Of a stretch of 36,358 nt of DNA, positions 24,967-32,557 are shown piece by piece. The position numbers and the translations under genes are program-made. The notes beneath the pieces are model-generated. The model did not search any database. It was not told where the DNA came from and was given only the letters and a program-made list of their open reading frames with translations. Source of the stretch: Polyangiaceae bacterium (GTDB lineage: Bacteria; Myxococcota_A; Polyangia; Polyangiales; Polyangiaceae); assembly GCA_025353725.1 (NCBI GenBank), contig JANXOF010000091.1, positions 1 to 36,358 of the forward strand, in the 5' to 3' direction. Numbering within the stretch: position 1 is the stretch's first letter; each line of letters begins with the position of its first letter.

Positions 24967-26077
24967 GCTCGTGCATACGCGCCGGCCGTGGCTGCTTGTG
25001 CTCCTCTCTGGCCTCGTATGCCTCGCTCTCGACGCAAGCATCTTTCGCTCCGGCGCTTATTCAAGAATCCTCTCCACGAAGAGCGTGGCAGGACACTTCG
25101 CGGCCGTGGCACGGTGGCGGCTCGAGACCCCGCTACCGGGAAAGAACGAGGTATTGATTCTCGGTCATTCAAAGATCGAGGCTGCGTTTTCTGAAAAGAT
25201 GTTCGAAGAGCAGAGCGGCGACTCGAACGTAAAAATCCAACTCGCGTCGTCCGGCGGTACGACGGAAAAAATGTGGTTTTACCTTTTGAATCACATTGAT
25301 CCGAACCACAATCGTTATGCCGCTATCGTCCTTCCGATCGACACGTATAAGTCACCGCCCCTCGAAACCGACGCGGAGAACCTGATAGACGTTGCGCAGT
25401 GCCTCGCGCCAATGCTGAGCACTCGCGATTGGATCGATCTCATCGGCTCGTACACCGCGCCTAACGTGCGAGGGCGGGTCATCGTCGGGGCGGTCATGAG
25501 CTCGCACCTGTATGCGTTGGACCTCCAAGATCTCATCCTACACCCCAAAGATCGGCGAGAAGAGCTCGAATGGGCCGACAAGGCCGGTCCCACGTTCCTT
25601 CACGACTGGGACGGCTATGAAGGAGACCTCACCACTCTGGAGCTCGATCGCGAACACGCGAAAATCGTCTACGCGCCCCCTCACCTCGATGCCTTTCGCC
25701 GTGCAGAAGCGGAAGCGCGTCTGCACGCGTTGCCGCGCGAGCACGTCGGCACCTGGACGCAGCGCTACCATGACTTTCGTAAGCACTGGTTCACGCGCAT
25801 TGTGGACCTATATGCGAACCGGAAGACAAAGCTAATCTTCGTGCAGGTGCCGCGCTGGCCGTTCGATATGCCTTTGCTGTTACCCATAGCGGGTGCGCCC
25901 GATATTCGCGACTTTCTTAGGCCGTCGTCGAGCGTTGTGATCGTCGACGCTGACGCATTCACGGACCTGGAGAAGCCCGAATACTTCTTCGATGTCCTCC
26001 ACGTGAACAAGGCTGCGCGGCGCGCGTTCACTACGCGCTTTGGCCAGACTCTTCGTGACGAAGTCGGCTCGCGCTAA
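24953..26077 (+). CDS. Membrane-anchored SGNH/DHHW-like protein, DltD/AlgX-type partner of MBOAT
   Basis: A 374-residue protein with an N-terminal signal anchor (PWLLVLLSGLVCLALDASIF) and a periplasmic domain. EVLILGHSKIEAAFS places a nucleophile-like Ser73 in a GxS motif and FFDVLHVNKAAR provides D347 and H350, together the catalytic set of the SGNH/DHHW group found in DltD, AlgJ/AlgX and PatB. These proteins accept the acyl group from, or work with, their MBOAT partner to complete transfer onto the polymer. The ATG at 24953 lies inside the end of the MBOAT gene (14-bp overlap) after a GGCGGAAAG sequence, implying translational coupling. The frame is open further upstream, but there it is a shadow of the MBOAT gene. 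Confidence 0.85.
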   Translation: MVSSELVHTRRPWLLVLLSGLVCLALDASIFRSGAYSRILSTKSVAGHFAAVARWRLETPLPGKNEVLILGHSKIEAAFSEKMFEEQSGDSNVKIQLASSGGTTEKMWFYLLNHIDPNHNRYAAIVLPIDTYKSPPLETDAENLIDVAQCLAPMLSTRDWIDLIGSYTAPNVRGRVIVGAVMSSHLYALDLQDLILHPKDRREELEWADKAGPTFLHDWDGYEGDLTTLELDREHAKIVYAPPHLDAFRRAEAEARLHALPREHVGTWTQRYHDFRKHWFTRIVDLYANRKTKLIFVQVPRWPFDMPLLLPIAGAPDIRDFLRPSSSVVIVDADAFTDLEKPEYFFDVLHVNKAARRAFTTRFGQTLRDEVGSR

Positions 26078-26201
26078 AACACCGAGCGTGAACCTCGGTC
26101 ACGATTGTTGAGATAAATGGAAATGTGCGGGGCAGGTGTCTGGTTCGGGAATCGCTAAACCACCGAATCGAGGGACTCCGCGCTTGAACATCATACCGCG
26201 A

Positions 26202-27287
26202 ATGAACCGGCTGATGCGACGCGAGTTGATGCGGCATCGTTGGCGGACGGGCGACCCCGCAAGGGCGATGCGATTCCTTGCCGTTGCGCGACTTGGGCTC
26301 GGGCACAGCAGCGTGCGGGTGGCGAACGGTCTGGACGTCGCCAGGTCCACCGTCGTGCGGACCGCGACGCGGTTTGCGACGGACGGGCGCATTGGGCTGT
26401 TCGGCCCGCGTCGACATAATGAAGAGGCGAAGGTCGACGAACGGTTTCGTCGCCGCGTCGTGCAGATGCTCCGGCGAACGCCGCAGGACTTCGGCTGGAT
26501 GCGGCCGACCTGGACGCGTGAGCTGCTCGGCCTGCAGATGCATCACGACCGATACGTCGCGGTCGCGGCGTGCACGATCGGACGCGTCCTCGCGAAGATC
26601 GGCGCACGTCTCGGAATGGCGAAGGCGGTCGTGCTCAGCCCATGGCCGCGCTACGAACGCTCGCGCGTTTTGGCTCAGGTCCGGCGCCTCGAAGGTCGAG
26701 CTGACGCCGCGGAGCCCGTGCTGTACGGCGACGAGGTCGACATCCACCTGAACCCGAAGATCGGCCGGGACTGGATGTTGCGCGGCCAGCAGCGGCGCGT
26801 CGTGACGCCGGGCAAGAACAAGAAGTTCTACCTCGCGGGTGCGCCCAACGTACGCTCCGGCCGTCTCCACACGACCGGCGCGGACCGCAAGAATGCCTCC
26901 TTGTTTTGCTACTTTCTCCGGCTGATCGCCTCGAAGTATCGCGCGGTCCGGCGCGTACACGTCGTGCTCGACAACTACGGCGTCCATCGCGCCAAGCTCA
27001 CGAAGCGGACGCTCGCCGTGCTCGGCGACCGCATCCGGCTGCACTTCCTGACGCCGTATTGCCCCGACGCGAACCGCATCGAGCGTGTTTGGCAGGAACT
27101 ACACGCGAACATAACGCGAAACCATCGCTGCAAAATACTCCAGCAACTACTGACGAACTTCCGTCACTTCGTCGTATCCCCTGCACGGAGACACGTTCTC
27201 GACGTGGGGCCAGTGACGGCCGAGACTCGCGAGCGTGGAAGTTGGCTTAGCCCGGCGCAGGCTGTTCTTCCGTGGGCGGCACCGTGA
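26202..27287 (+). CDS. IS630-family transposase
   Basis: About 361 residues. The N-terminal helix-turn-helix (LAVARLGLGHSSVRVANGLD, VARSTVVRTATRFATDG) is followed by a DDE domain with all three acidic positions: VLYGDEVDIHLNP, HVVLDNYGVHRAK and YCPDANRIERVWQELH. The catalytic core looks intact, so the protein may be active. The C-terminal 45 residues after NHRCKILQQLLTNF have no family resemblance and read into the IS66 remnant on the other strand, suggesting the natural end was replaced. The ATG at 26202 was chosen; a GTG at 26136 is possible. I could not find convincing terminal inverted repeats or a TA target duplication. Confidence 0.88.
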   Translation: MNRLMRRELMRHRWRTGDPARAMRFLAVARLGLGHSSVRVANGLDVARSTVVRTATRFATDGRIGLFGPRRHNEEAKVDERFRRRVVQMLRRTPQDFGWMRPTWTRELLGLQMHHDRYVAVAACTIGRVLAKIGARLGMAKAVVLSPWPRYERSRVLAQVRRLEGRADAAEPVLYGDEVDIHLNPKIGRDWMLRGQQRRVVTPGKNKKFYLAGAPNVRSGRLHTTGADRKNASLFCYFLRLIASKYRAVRRVHVVLDNYGVHRAKLTKRTLAVLGDRIRLHFLTPYCPDANRIERVWQELHANITRNHRCKILQQLLTNFRHFVVSPARRHVLDVGPVTAETRERGSWLSPAQAVLPWAAP

Positions 27288-27757
27288 TGGGGCCGAGCGG
27301 CATCGCGCTGCTTTGCGTCGAGACGAGCACGCGTTCGCAACCAGTACTTCAGCGCGAGCTCGAGATACCGAGCGCACGGCCAATACGTCTCGATACGAAT
27401 CATTGCATCGAGGTGAGACTCGGGGTCGGGATCGTGCAGCATGCACGAAGCGATGAGGGAAAAGAGGTTGGCCGCCGCTTGCGCGTGGACGTTCGAACCG
27501 CAAAACATCCACGCTTTGCGCCCGACAGCAATGACTGGCGGAGCGCGCTCACTGGCGTTGTTCTTCAGGCGAAACCTACCATCGTCGAGAAAGCGAAAGA
27601 GCGCGGCGCGCTGGCAGAGGGCGTACCCAAACGCGTTTGCAACGGGACCGCGCATCTGACGAACGCGCTCGAAAACACGCTCTGCCCAACCGAAAAACTC
27701 GTCAAGGAGTGGGCGGGAGGCAAGCTGAAGTGGGGGAAGGCACTTGCGGCGCGCCAA
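27247..27757 (-). pseudogene. C-terminal remnant of an IS66-family transposase
   Basis: The minus frame matches the final third of IS66 TnpC transposases: SRPLLDEFFGWAERVFERVR, GYALCQRAALFRFLDDGRFR, LKNNASERAPPVIAVGRKAW, FCGSNVHAQAAANLFSLIAS and HWP-type YWPCARYLELALKYW. A frameshift near 27305 moves the expected ending, PLGPITVPPTEEQPAPG, to a neighbouring frame that stops at 27247-27249. The N-terminal two thirds, including the first catalytic residues, are missing beyond 27757. Its end overlaps the 3' end of the IS630 transposase gene, so IS630 probably sits next to or inside an older IS66 copy. Confidence 0.9.
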
Positions 27758-28136
27758 GCGGGGGATCGGATGCCTCTGCCGACGGCGCAGCGGACGGAGT
27801 CGCCGACGCGAATCTCTCGGACAGCTCTGACAGCGGAGCCGATGGAGGTTGACGAGTCATTGCTAAGCGGTCCCCTGGTTTGTCTATTGCATGATGCATA
27901 TAGGTTTTTCCATGGGTGAGGCTACGCAAGTAGAGCCCGCATATGGCTCTTTCCTGCGCGCATCCGAACACGGTGAAAACTTGTACGATGTCGCTCTTCA
28001 ACCAAGGTTTTTTTCGTATTCCGCGAGTCGCAACATGCGCGAAGACCGTCTCCTCATGCTGATGACCGAGTTCGGAAAGAGCCTCTCCGGTCATGCCGCG
28101 CTCAGGCAGATCTTCAGTGTACGCTGAGGGGATGAC
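27758..28136. other. Region with no recognisable gene between IS66 remnant and membrane-protein fragment
   Basis: About 380 bp. A 78-codon plus-strand frame (27891-28127, containing MGEATQVEPAYGSFLRASEH) and an overlapping minus-strand frame (27702-28094, containing KKPWLKSDIVQVFTVFGCAQ) are both open, but neither resembles a family and neither has a convincing ribosome site. I read the stretch as debris left between the insertion sequences and the truncated gene. No inverted repeat that could be an IS end was recognised. Confidence 0.4.
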
Positions 28137-28520
28137 TCAGGTGTAGCTACTTGCGGCGAAAAACGCTCTCTTGCGGCTTCTTGTCAGTTCAAAGGTAAAT
28201 AAGTAAAGGGCAAAGATGCAGAGTGGGAGGATGAAAAGCGGAAACGCGACAAGAACACCCGGTAGCTTACAAAAGTAAACGAGTGGCGCGTGCGCGAGTT
28301 TTATGAATGGCACATACGAGGCAAAGGCCCATTGGTTGTACTTTTCGAGACCGAATCGCCCGTGCTGGGCGAGTTCGACGATGGGAGGAATCCGGTAGGT
28401 GAGTCCATCCCATGACGGCATTCCTATGAAGACGGCGTGAATAATGAACTGGTGAAGAATGACGACTGCGCCCAACATCCTTCGATGTGCGTCCAGCCAG
28501 CTAAATATTCGGTCGTTCAT
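28137..28520 (-). pseudogene. N-terminal fragment of a GT-C-type membrane glycosyltransferase
   Basis: A 127-residue frame that looks like the beginning of a much longer membrane enzyme: a first helix (LGAVVILHQFIIHAVFIGM), the outer loop PSWDGLTYRIPPIVELAQHG with an acidic residue directly after the first helix as in GT-C enzymes, WAFASYVPFIKLAHAPLVYF, two further helices (VLVAFPLFILPLCIFALYLF) and then ELTRSRKRAFFAASSYT before a stop. GT-C proteins normally continue for another 400 residues, so the gene is truncated at the border of IS-derived sequence. It lies downstream of the GT9 gene in the same direction. It may be the missing front of the fragment at 19699-20440. Confidence 0.65.
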
Positions 28521-28762
28521 AGGCCCTGGCGCAGGGTGCTTACACCACCTTGGAAACTGTAGCTATGAATCGCCGATAATTGCGCATCGACCCTGTAGTC
28601 GTGTTGCATGTCGCAGCCGGCGGAATAGCTGCCGACCCGGAGGCGGCGGATTTGGCTTGTCGTGGCTGACGCCCCCATCTTCCCTTTCGCTGAGGCTGAA
28701 TCGTTTGAACCCCTGAACGTTGCCGTCTGAGAAGGGGTACGAACCCCGCTAAACATCTTCAC
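28517..28762 (-). CDS. Hypothetical 81-residue ORF coupled to its neighbours
   Basis: An open frame from GTG at 28762 whose start overlaps the GT9 stop by 4 bp and whose stop overlaps the next ATG by 4 bp, the pattern of a translationally coupled operon member. The product is Ser/Gly/Arg-rich (KMFSGVRTPSQTATFRGSND, IRRLRVGSYSAGC) with no signal peptide, membrane helix or known motif, and its composition is not typical of a folded protein. It may be intergenic sequence that happens to be open. Without it, 238 bp between the two neighbours would be non-coding. Confidence 0.25.
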   Translation of the reverse strand: MKMFSGVRTPSQTATFRGSNDSASAKGKMGASATTSQIRRLRVGSYSAGCDMQHDYRVDAQLSAIHSYSFQGGVSTLRQGL

Positions 28763-30018
28763 GGCGTTTCTACCGTCTTGCCCAGGTGCGCGCTCGCGCT
28801 CCTGCGTTCGGAGAGCATCGCACGCACCTCGGCGAGTACCTGTTCTACAGGTACAGACTGCGCGATGCGATTCTCGACCGCCTCGACGTTCTTCCCCTGC
28901 ACCACGTCTTTGCCGTTGTAGACCGAGAAAATAGGCATGGAGTACAATGGCGGCGCGATTACGCGTGCGCGTGCGGTGAGCGGCGCGAAAAGGGTTGGCG
29001 TGTCCGCGAAGAAAAGTCCCAAGACGGAGGCGTCAACCAAGCACGCAAGGTGCATCGGGCCGCTGTCGTTCGTGACAACAAGGTCCGCCTGTTCGAAGAG
29101 CGCGAGAAGCTGGCGAAGCGAAAGGTCACCGGCAAGCGAGGTTGCGCGCGTGCTCCCGATGCAGTCGACGATGCGCTCGACATAAGCCTTTTCTGCTTTT
29201 GCACCAATGACCGCAATGAAAGCCGTTGGATTTTCGGCGAGGATTGCCACCGCGAGTTCCGCGTAGCGTGCCTCGGGCCACTTTCGAACTTCGGGCGCGA
29301 GGTCCGGTGATGTATTCGGGTTAAGAACCACAAGCGTGCTTTCGCCTCCACCACGCTTCGCCAGAAGGGCGCGTACAAAATCTCGCGCGCCAGCGTCGAC
29401 CACGACGCGAGGGTACTGGTACCGCTGGCGAAACTCCTCGAATTCGAGATAGTAAATGTCTCGCGTTTTCATCAGGTAGACGAGGGAAAGGAAAATGTCC
29501 TTCGTGTGAAAGTAATGATTATAAGTGCCCGGGATGTCGAGGAGGCTTCGGCGCCACGGCTCGGGTGTTAGGCAGAAACCTGCGAAGCGCGGAATTTTCG
29601 CCAGACTACCAAGTACGAGCGGAAATTTAGCGAAGAACTCAAGGTCAATGAGGAGATCGATCCCCGTGGCGTGTAGCCCTCGTGCCGTCTGCAGAGTAGA
29701 CTTTACGAAGGCGGCCGGGGATGAGTTATCGATGTACCAGCCGTGGTCGGAGACCCCGAGAATCTCGAGAATCTCTTTGTTCGATTTGAACGTGATGAAG
29801 TTGATCTCGGCTTCTGGGTAGGCCTCACGGAGCGCCGCCACCGCGGGCGAGGCGACGACCAGCGAGCCTATGCCGAAGAATTTCGCGACGGCGATCTTCC
29901 GGATCGGAGCGTCTGCGTCGGCACGCGGAAGTCCGAACCGCTTCGCCACGGCGAGGATTGAGCAAGCCAGGTTGCCGACCTGGCTATCGAGACGGCGCAT
30001 CAGCTTTACGTCGAACAT
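28759..30018 (-). CDS. Glycosyltransferase family 9 (ADP-heptose:LPS heptosyltransferase-like)
   Basis: A 419-residue GT-B enzyme of the WaaC/WaaF/WaaQ type. The N-terminal domain contains IRKIAVAKFFGIGSLVVASP and AVAALREAYPEAEINFITFK. The C-terminal donor-binding domain contains LVVLNPNTSPDLAPEVRKWP, AVIGAKAEKAYV, SLAGDLSLRQLLALFEQADL and VVTNDSGPMHLACL, a canonical GT9 signature. It should transfer a heptose, or a similar sugar, from ADP-heptose in the cytoplasm, which fits the ADP-heptose operon about 10 kb away. An N-terminal stretch of about 40 residues precedes the first family motif. It lies 111 bp after the large GT-C gene on the same strand and may share its transcript. Confidence 0.9.
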   Translation of the reverse strand: MFDVKLMRRLDSQVGNLACSILAVAKRFGLPRADADAPIRKIAVAKFFGIGSLVVASPAVAALREAYPEAEINFITFKSNKEILEILGVSDHGWYIDNSSPAAFVKSTLQTARGLHATGIDLLIDLEFFAKFPLVLGSLAKIPRFAGFCLTPEPWRRSLLDIPGTYNHYFHTKDIFLSLVYLMKTRDIYYLEFEEFRQRYQYPRVVVDAGARDFVRALLAKRGGGESTLVVLNPNTSPDLAPEVRKWPEARYAELAVAILAENPTAFIAVIGAKAEKAYVERIVDCIGSTRATSLAGDLSLRQLLALFEQADLVVTNDSGPMHLACLVDASVLGLFFADTPTLFAPLTARARVIAPPLYSMPIFSVYNGKDVVQGKNVEAVENRIAQSVPVEQVLAEVRAMLSERRSASAHLGKTVETP

Positions 30019-30129
30019 CGTACTCCGAAGGTGAAAACGCGGTCAGCGAGAAGACGAACCGCTCCTTGGTGCCATTCGCGGACGGCGAGGTCAACCATTC
30101 AGACGGTTCGCGTCAGCGCATGGAATGAA

Positions 30130-32457
30130 TCAGTCGACGATGGACAGATAAGTCATGACCGCGCCCAGCTCTCGCGTGTCGCTGCCCGGCGGCCCGACCG
30201 ATGCCGGCGACCGAAAGTCCGACGGCCGGAGCTCGATTTCGACGACGGGTTCGCCGATTGCGCGTGCTGGGAGTTTGATACTCACGTCATGGACGTCCCC
30301 GTCGGTGACGGTGACCGTCGAAGCGGGAAGACCGTTGATCAGGACGTTCACCGTCATCGTTGGTCGCGTGGGCAGCAGCGCACCACCCAGCCCTAGATGG
30401 AGGCGAGCGCCGGGCCGTAAAGCGCGGTTTGGGCGAAGGTAGATGAACCCTGCTTGGCCGACTTGCCACCGATGCGTGTTCTCACCGAAGGACCAGCCCA
30501 GGCCGAGCCGCGCGTTGGCCTCTCCTAAGCCGATGTCTACGCGCGTTCCCGGCACGTAGTCGATGGGTGCGTGATAGAGCGTAAATCCTGTCGGCCACGG
30601 GAGGGATTGCTTCGAGCACACGATGCCAAACTGGAAGCGATAGCAGGCGAGCCCGAGGCGCTCAAAATGGGCGCTCTGTGAATCTGGAATGGCCTTCGCA
30701 AGGAGCACAATTAACCTGTCCTCTGGAATGTCTGTTTGCCGTCCTTGAGCGAGCGCGGACATTCCGCAGTCAGGAATCGCACGCGAGCTTCGCACGCTCG
30801 TAAGTCCTAATCCAGCCGACGCGCCCATGAACTCTAACTCGAGGTGGACTTTTGACGCTAACACGAGCGGCCACTTGAGACATTCAAACGCGGGAGTCAC
30901 GTCTACCGTCCGGTGCGCGTCGACGATAGGAGCCCAACGGTCCCATTCTAGGTAACGCATTTCCCCTCGCTCCGTGTGAGCGCGTACGAAGACGAAATTG
31001 CCGAGGCCGTCGAGCCACTGCACGAACGCGAGGAGCGGCACCGCGGCGATGGCGCCCGTGTGACGAAGTACACGAAAGCCGACTACGACAAGCCAGAGCG
31101 AGCCCGCGTAAAGCGGTGGCCAAATGAAACGCCCCGAGGCTCTAAACTGCCTCGTGAAAAAGCCAATTCCGGGTGGTAGCTCGAATTCGTGAGGTGCGAA
31201 ATGGGCGACTGTAATACGATTGCTGAGTGCGAAAAGGGTCATGCATGCGAGGACGAGCGCTATCGCAGGATGACGTCGGAGTGAGCGGACGAATTCGGCT
31301 CGCCCGCGCTGGACAGCTGCCACGAGGATACTCAGGCCGATGACCCCTGCGCCGACATAAGCCCAGCCTTCAGACAGCTCATCACTGGCCATTTCGAGCA
31401 CTAAGCCGTGCCGCCGTGTCGGATAAAACGGACTCCACTGAGGCACGAAAAACGATGCCAGATCTGTCGCTTTGTATCCAAATCCCCACTCGCCGCCTCT
31501 GAGTGTCCTGTCGCCGAGAAAGCCTGACAGCGTCATCGCTACGGCGACCGTTGCCGTAGCCCCTAGGACAAGTAAGCCGCCTCGGACGAAGCGACGCGCG
31601 CCGATCCACGTGCATGCGGTGGCGGCAAAAAAGGCGCTCGCCATGGCGAAGAGATAGGGATGAATGAGCAGCGATGCGACAAGGAGGGCGCTCCACTGCG
31701 CCAAAGCTCGTATCGGTGATGGGTGCTCCGCCGTCCGCAAGTAGAGCCAGATGGCCGCAAGAATCAAGAAGTGCGAATTAAGCGCCGGGTGAATGAAGCG
31801 CAGGATGAAAAACGACATTGAAAGCGCCACAACGGACCCGCAGATTTGAGCGCTTATTTTCTGTTCGTTGGCTTGTCGGACGATGAGTGCGCCGAAGGCT
31901 CCTTGCAGCCCGTACGAGAGCACGAGCCAAAGCCCAAATGGATTGGCCCGAACCGTGTGCAAAAAACTCGGTACGACCGGTCGCAAAATCTTTGCAAAGA
32001 GAGCAACCAACGGTAGCCCGTCCATGTAAAGCAGATTCAGGCCGACTGGCACATTGAGCGTCGAGGTTTCGAACAGTGGCCAATGCCAGGCGTCGTTTAC
32101 GTAGGCGCGATACCCGATCAGATGAGAGCTGAAGTCGGTAGGGGGATAGGCCCAGAAAGCCCCGCGGCCGAGTACGAAATCTACCCCAAACCCCGCGGTC
32201 GCCATCGTCACGCCGAAGACAAAACCAAAGAGCGGACCGCTGGTCTGCTTAAATTGCGTCAAAGCTGCGTTGAAACCTCGCTCCACTTGAGCCCGGGTGT
32301 CTAGCACGGGGAAGCTTTCAGGTTTGGAAAGGGAACGGGCAAAGCCGCCCGTAATCGCGACAACCTCCTCCGCAAAGTGCGTGAGCGCACGCTGGAGCGC
32401 CGGGGCCACACGTGAGCCGTGCGGCGCTCTCGCGAGTGGACTCCGGAGGCCGTACAA
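30130..32457 (-). CDS. Large GT-C-type (DUF6311-like) membrane protein with C-terminal sugar-binding-like domain
   Basis: A 775-residue protein. After a hydrophilic start of about 75 residues and a first helix come the features of DUF6311 membrane proteins: YPPTDFSSHLIGYRAYVNDA, WHWPLFETSTLNVPVGLNLL, YMDGLPLVALFAKILRP and LRFIHPALNSHFLILAAIWL. About eleven helices follow. The last 220 residues are outside the membrane and end in a beta-rich domain (RWQVGQAGFIYLRPNRALRP, VNVLINGLPASTVTVTDGDV, IELRPSDFRSP) like that in the lipoprotein at 13228-13815. The family is thought to be GT-C glycosyltransferases using polyprenyl-phosphate sugars. The start at 32457 is uncertain because the first residues are not family-like. 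A 100-bp divergent gap separates it from the GT-C-ankyrin gene. Confidence 0.75.
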   Translation of the reverse strand: MYGLRSPLARAPHGSRVAPALQRALTHFAEEVVAITGGFARSLSKPESFPVLDTRAQVERGFNAALTQFKQTSGPLFGFVFGVTMATAGFGVDFVLGRGAFWAYPPTDFSSHLIGYRAYVNDAWHWPLFETSTLNVPVGLNLLYMDGLPLVALFAKILRPVVPSFLHTVRANPFGLWLVLSYGLQGAFGALIVRQANEQKISAQICGSVVALSMSFFILRFIHPALNSHFLILAAIWLYLRTAEHPSPIRALAQWSALLVASLLIHPYLFAMASAFFAATACTWIGARRFVRGGLLVLGATATVAVAMTLSGFLGDRTLRGGEWGFGYKATDLASFFVPQWSPFYPTRRHGLVLEMASDELSEGWAYVGAGVIGLSILVAAVQRGRAEFVRSLRRHPAIALVLACMTLFALSNRITVAHFAPHEFELPPGIGFFTRQFRASGRFIWPPLYAGSLWLVVVGFRVLRHTGAIAAVPLLAFVQWLDGLGNFVFVRAHTERGEMRYLEWDRWAPIVDAHRTVDVTPAFECLKWPLVLASKVHLELEFMGASAGLGLTSVRSSRAIPDCGMSALAQGRQTDIPEDRLIVLLAKAIPDSQSAHFERLGLACYRFQFGIVCSKQSLPWPTGFTLYHAPIDYVPGTRVDIGLGEANARLGLGWSFGENTHRWQVGQAGFIYLRPNRALRPGARLHLGLGGALLPTRPTMTVNVLINGLPASTVTVTDGDVHDVSIKLPARAIGEPVVEIELRPSDFRSPASVGPPGSDTRELGAVMTYLSIVD

Positions 32458-32557
32458 GGCGTCGCGGTGTACACCGACGATAGCGTAAGTGAGTCAGAAT
32501 GGCTCAGGTGGGTGTAGAGAGCGCGGTCGAACTCTGGCAAGCTAGCCGCCTGGATTC

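Noticed and set aside
26031-27044. 337-codon minus-strand open frame opposite the IS630 transposase
   Set aside because: It is the antisense shadow of the transposase, which carries a complete DDE set.
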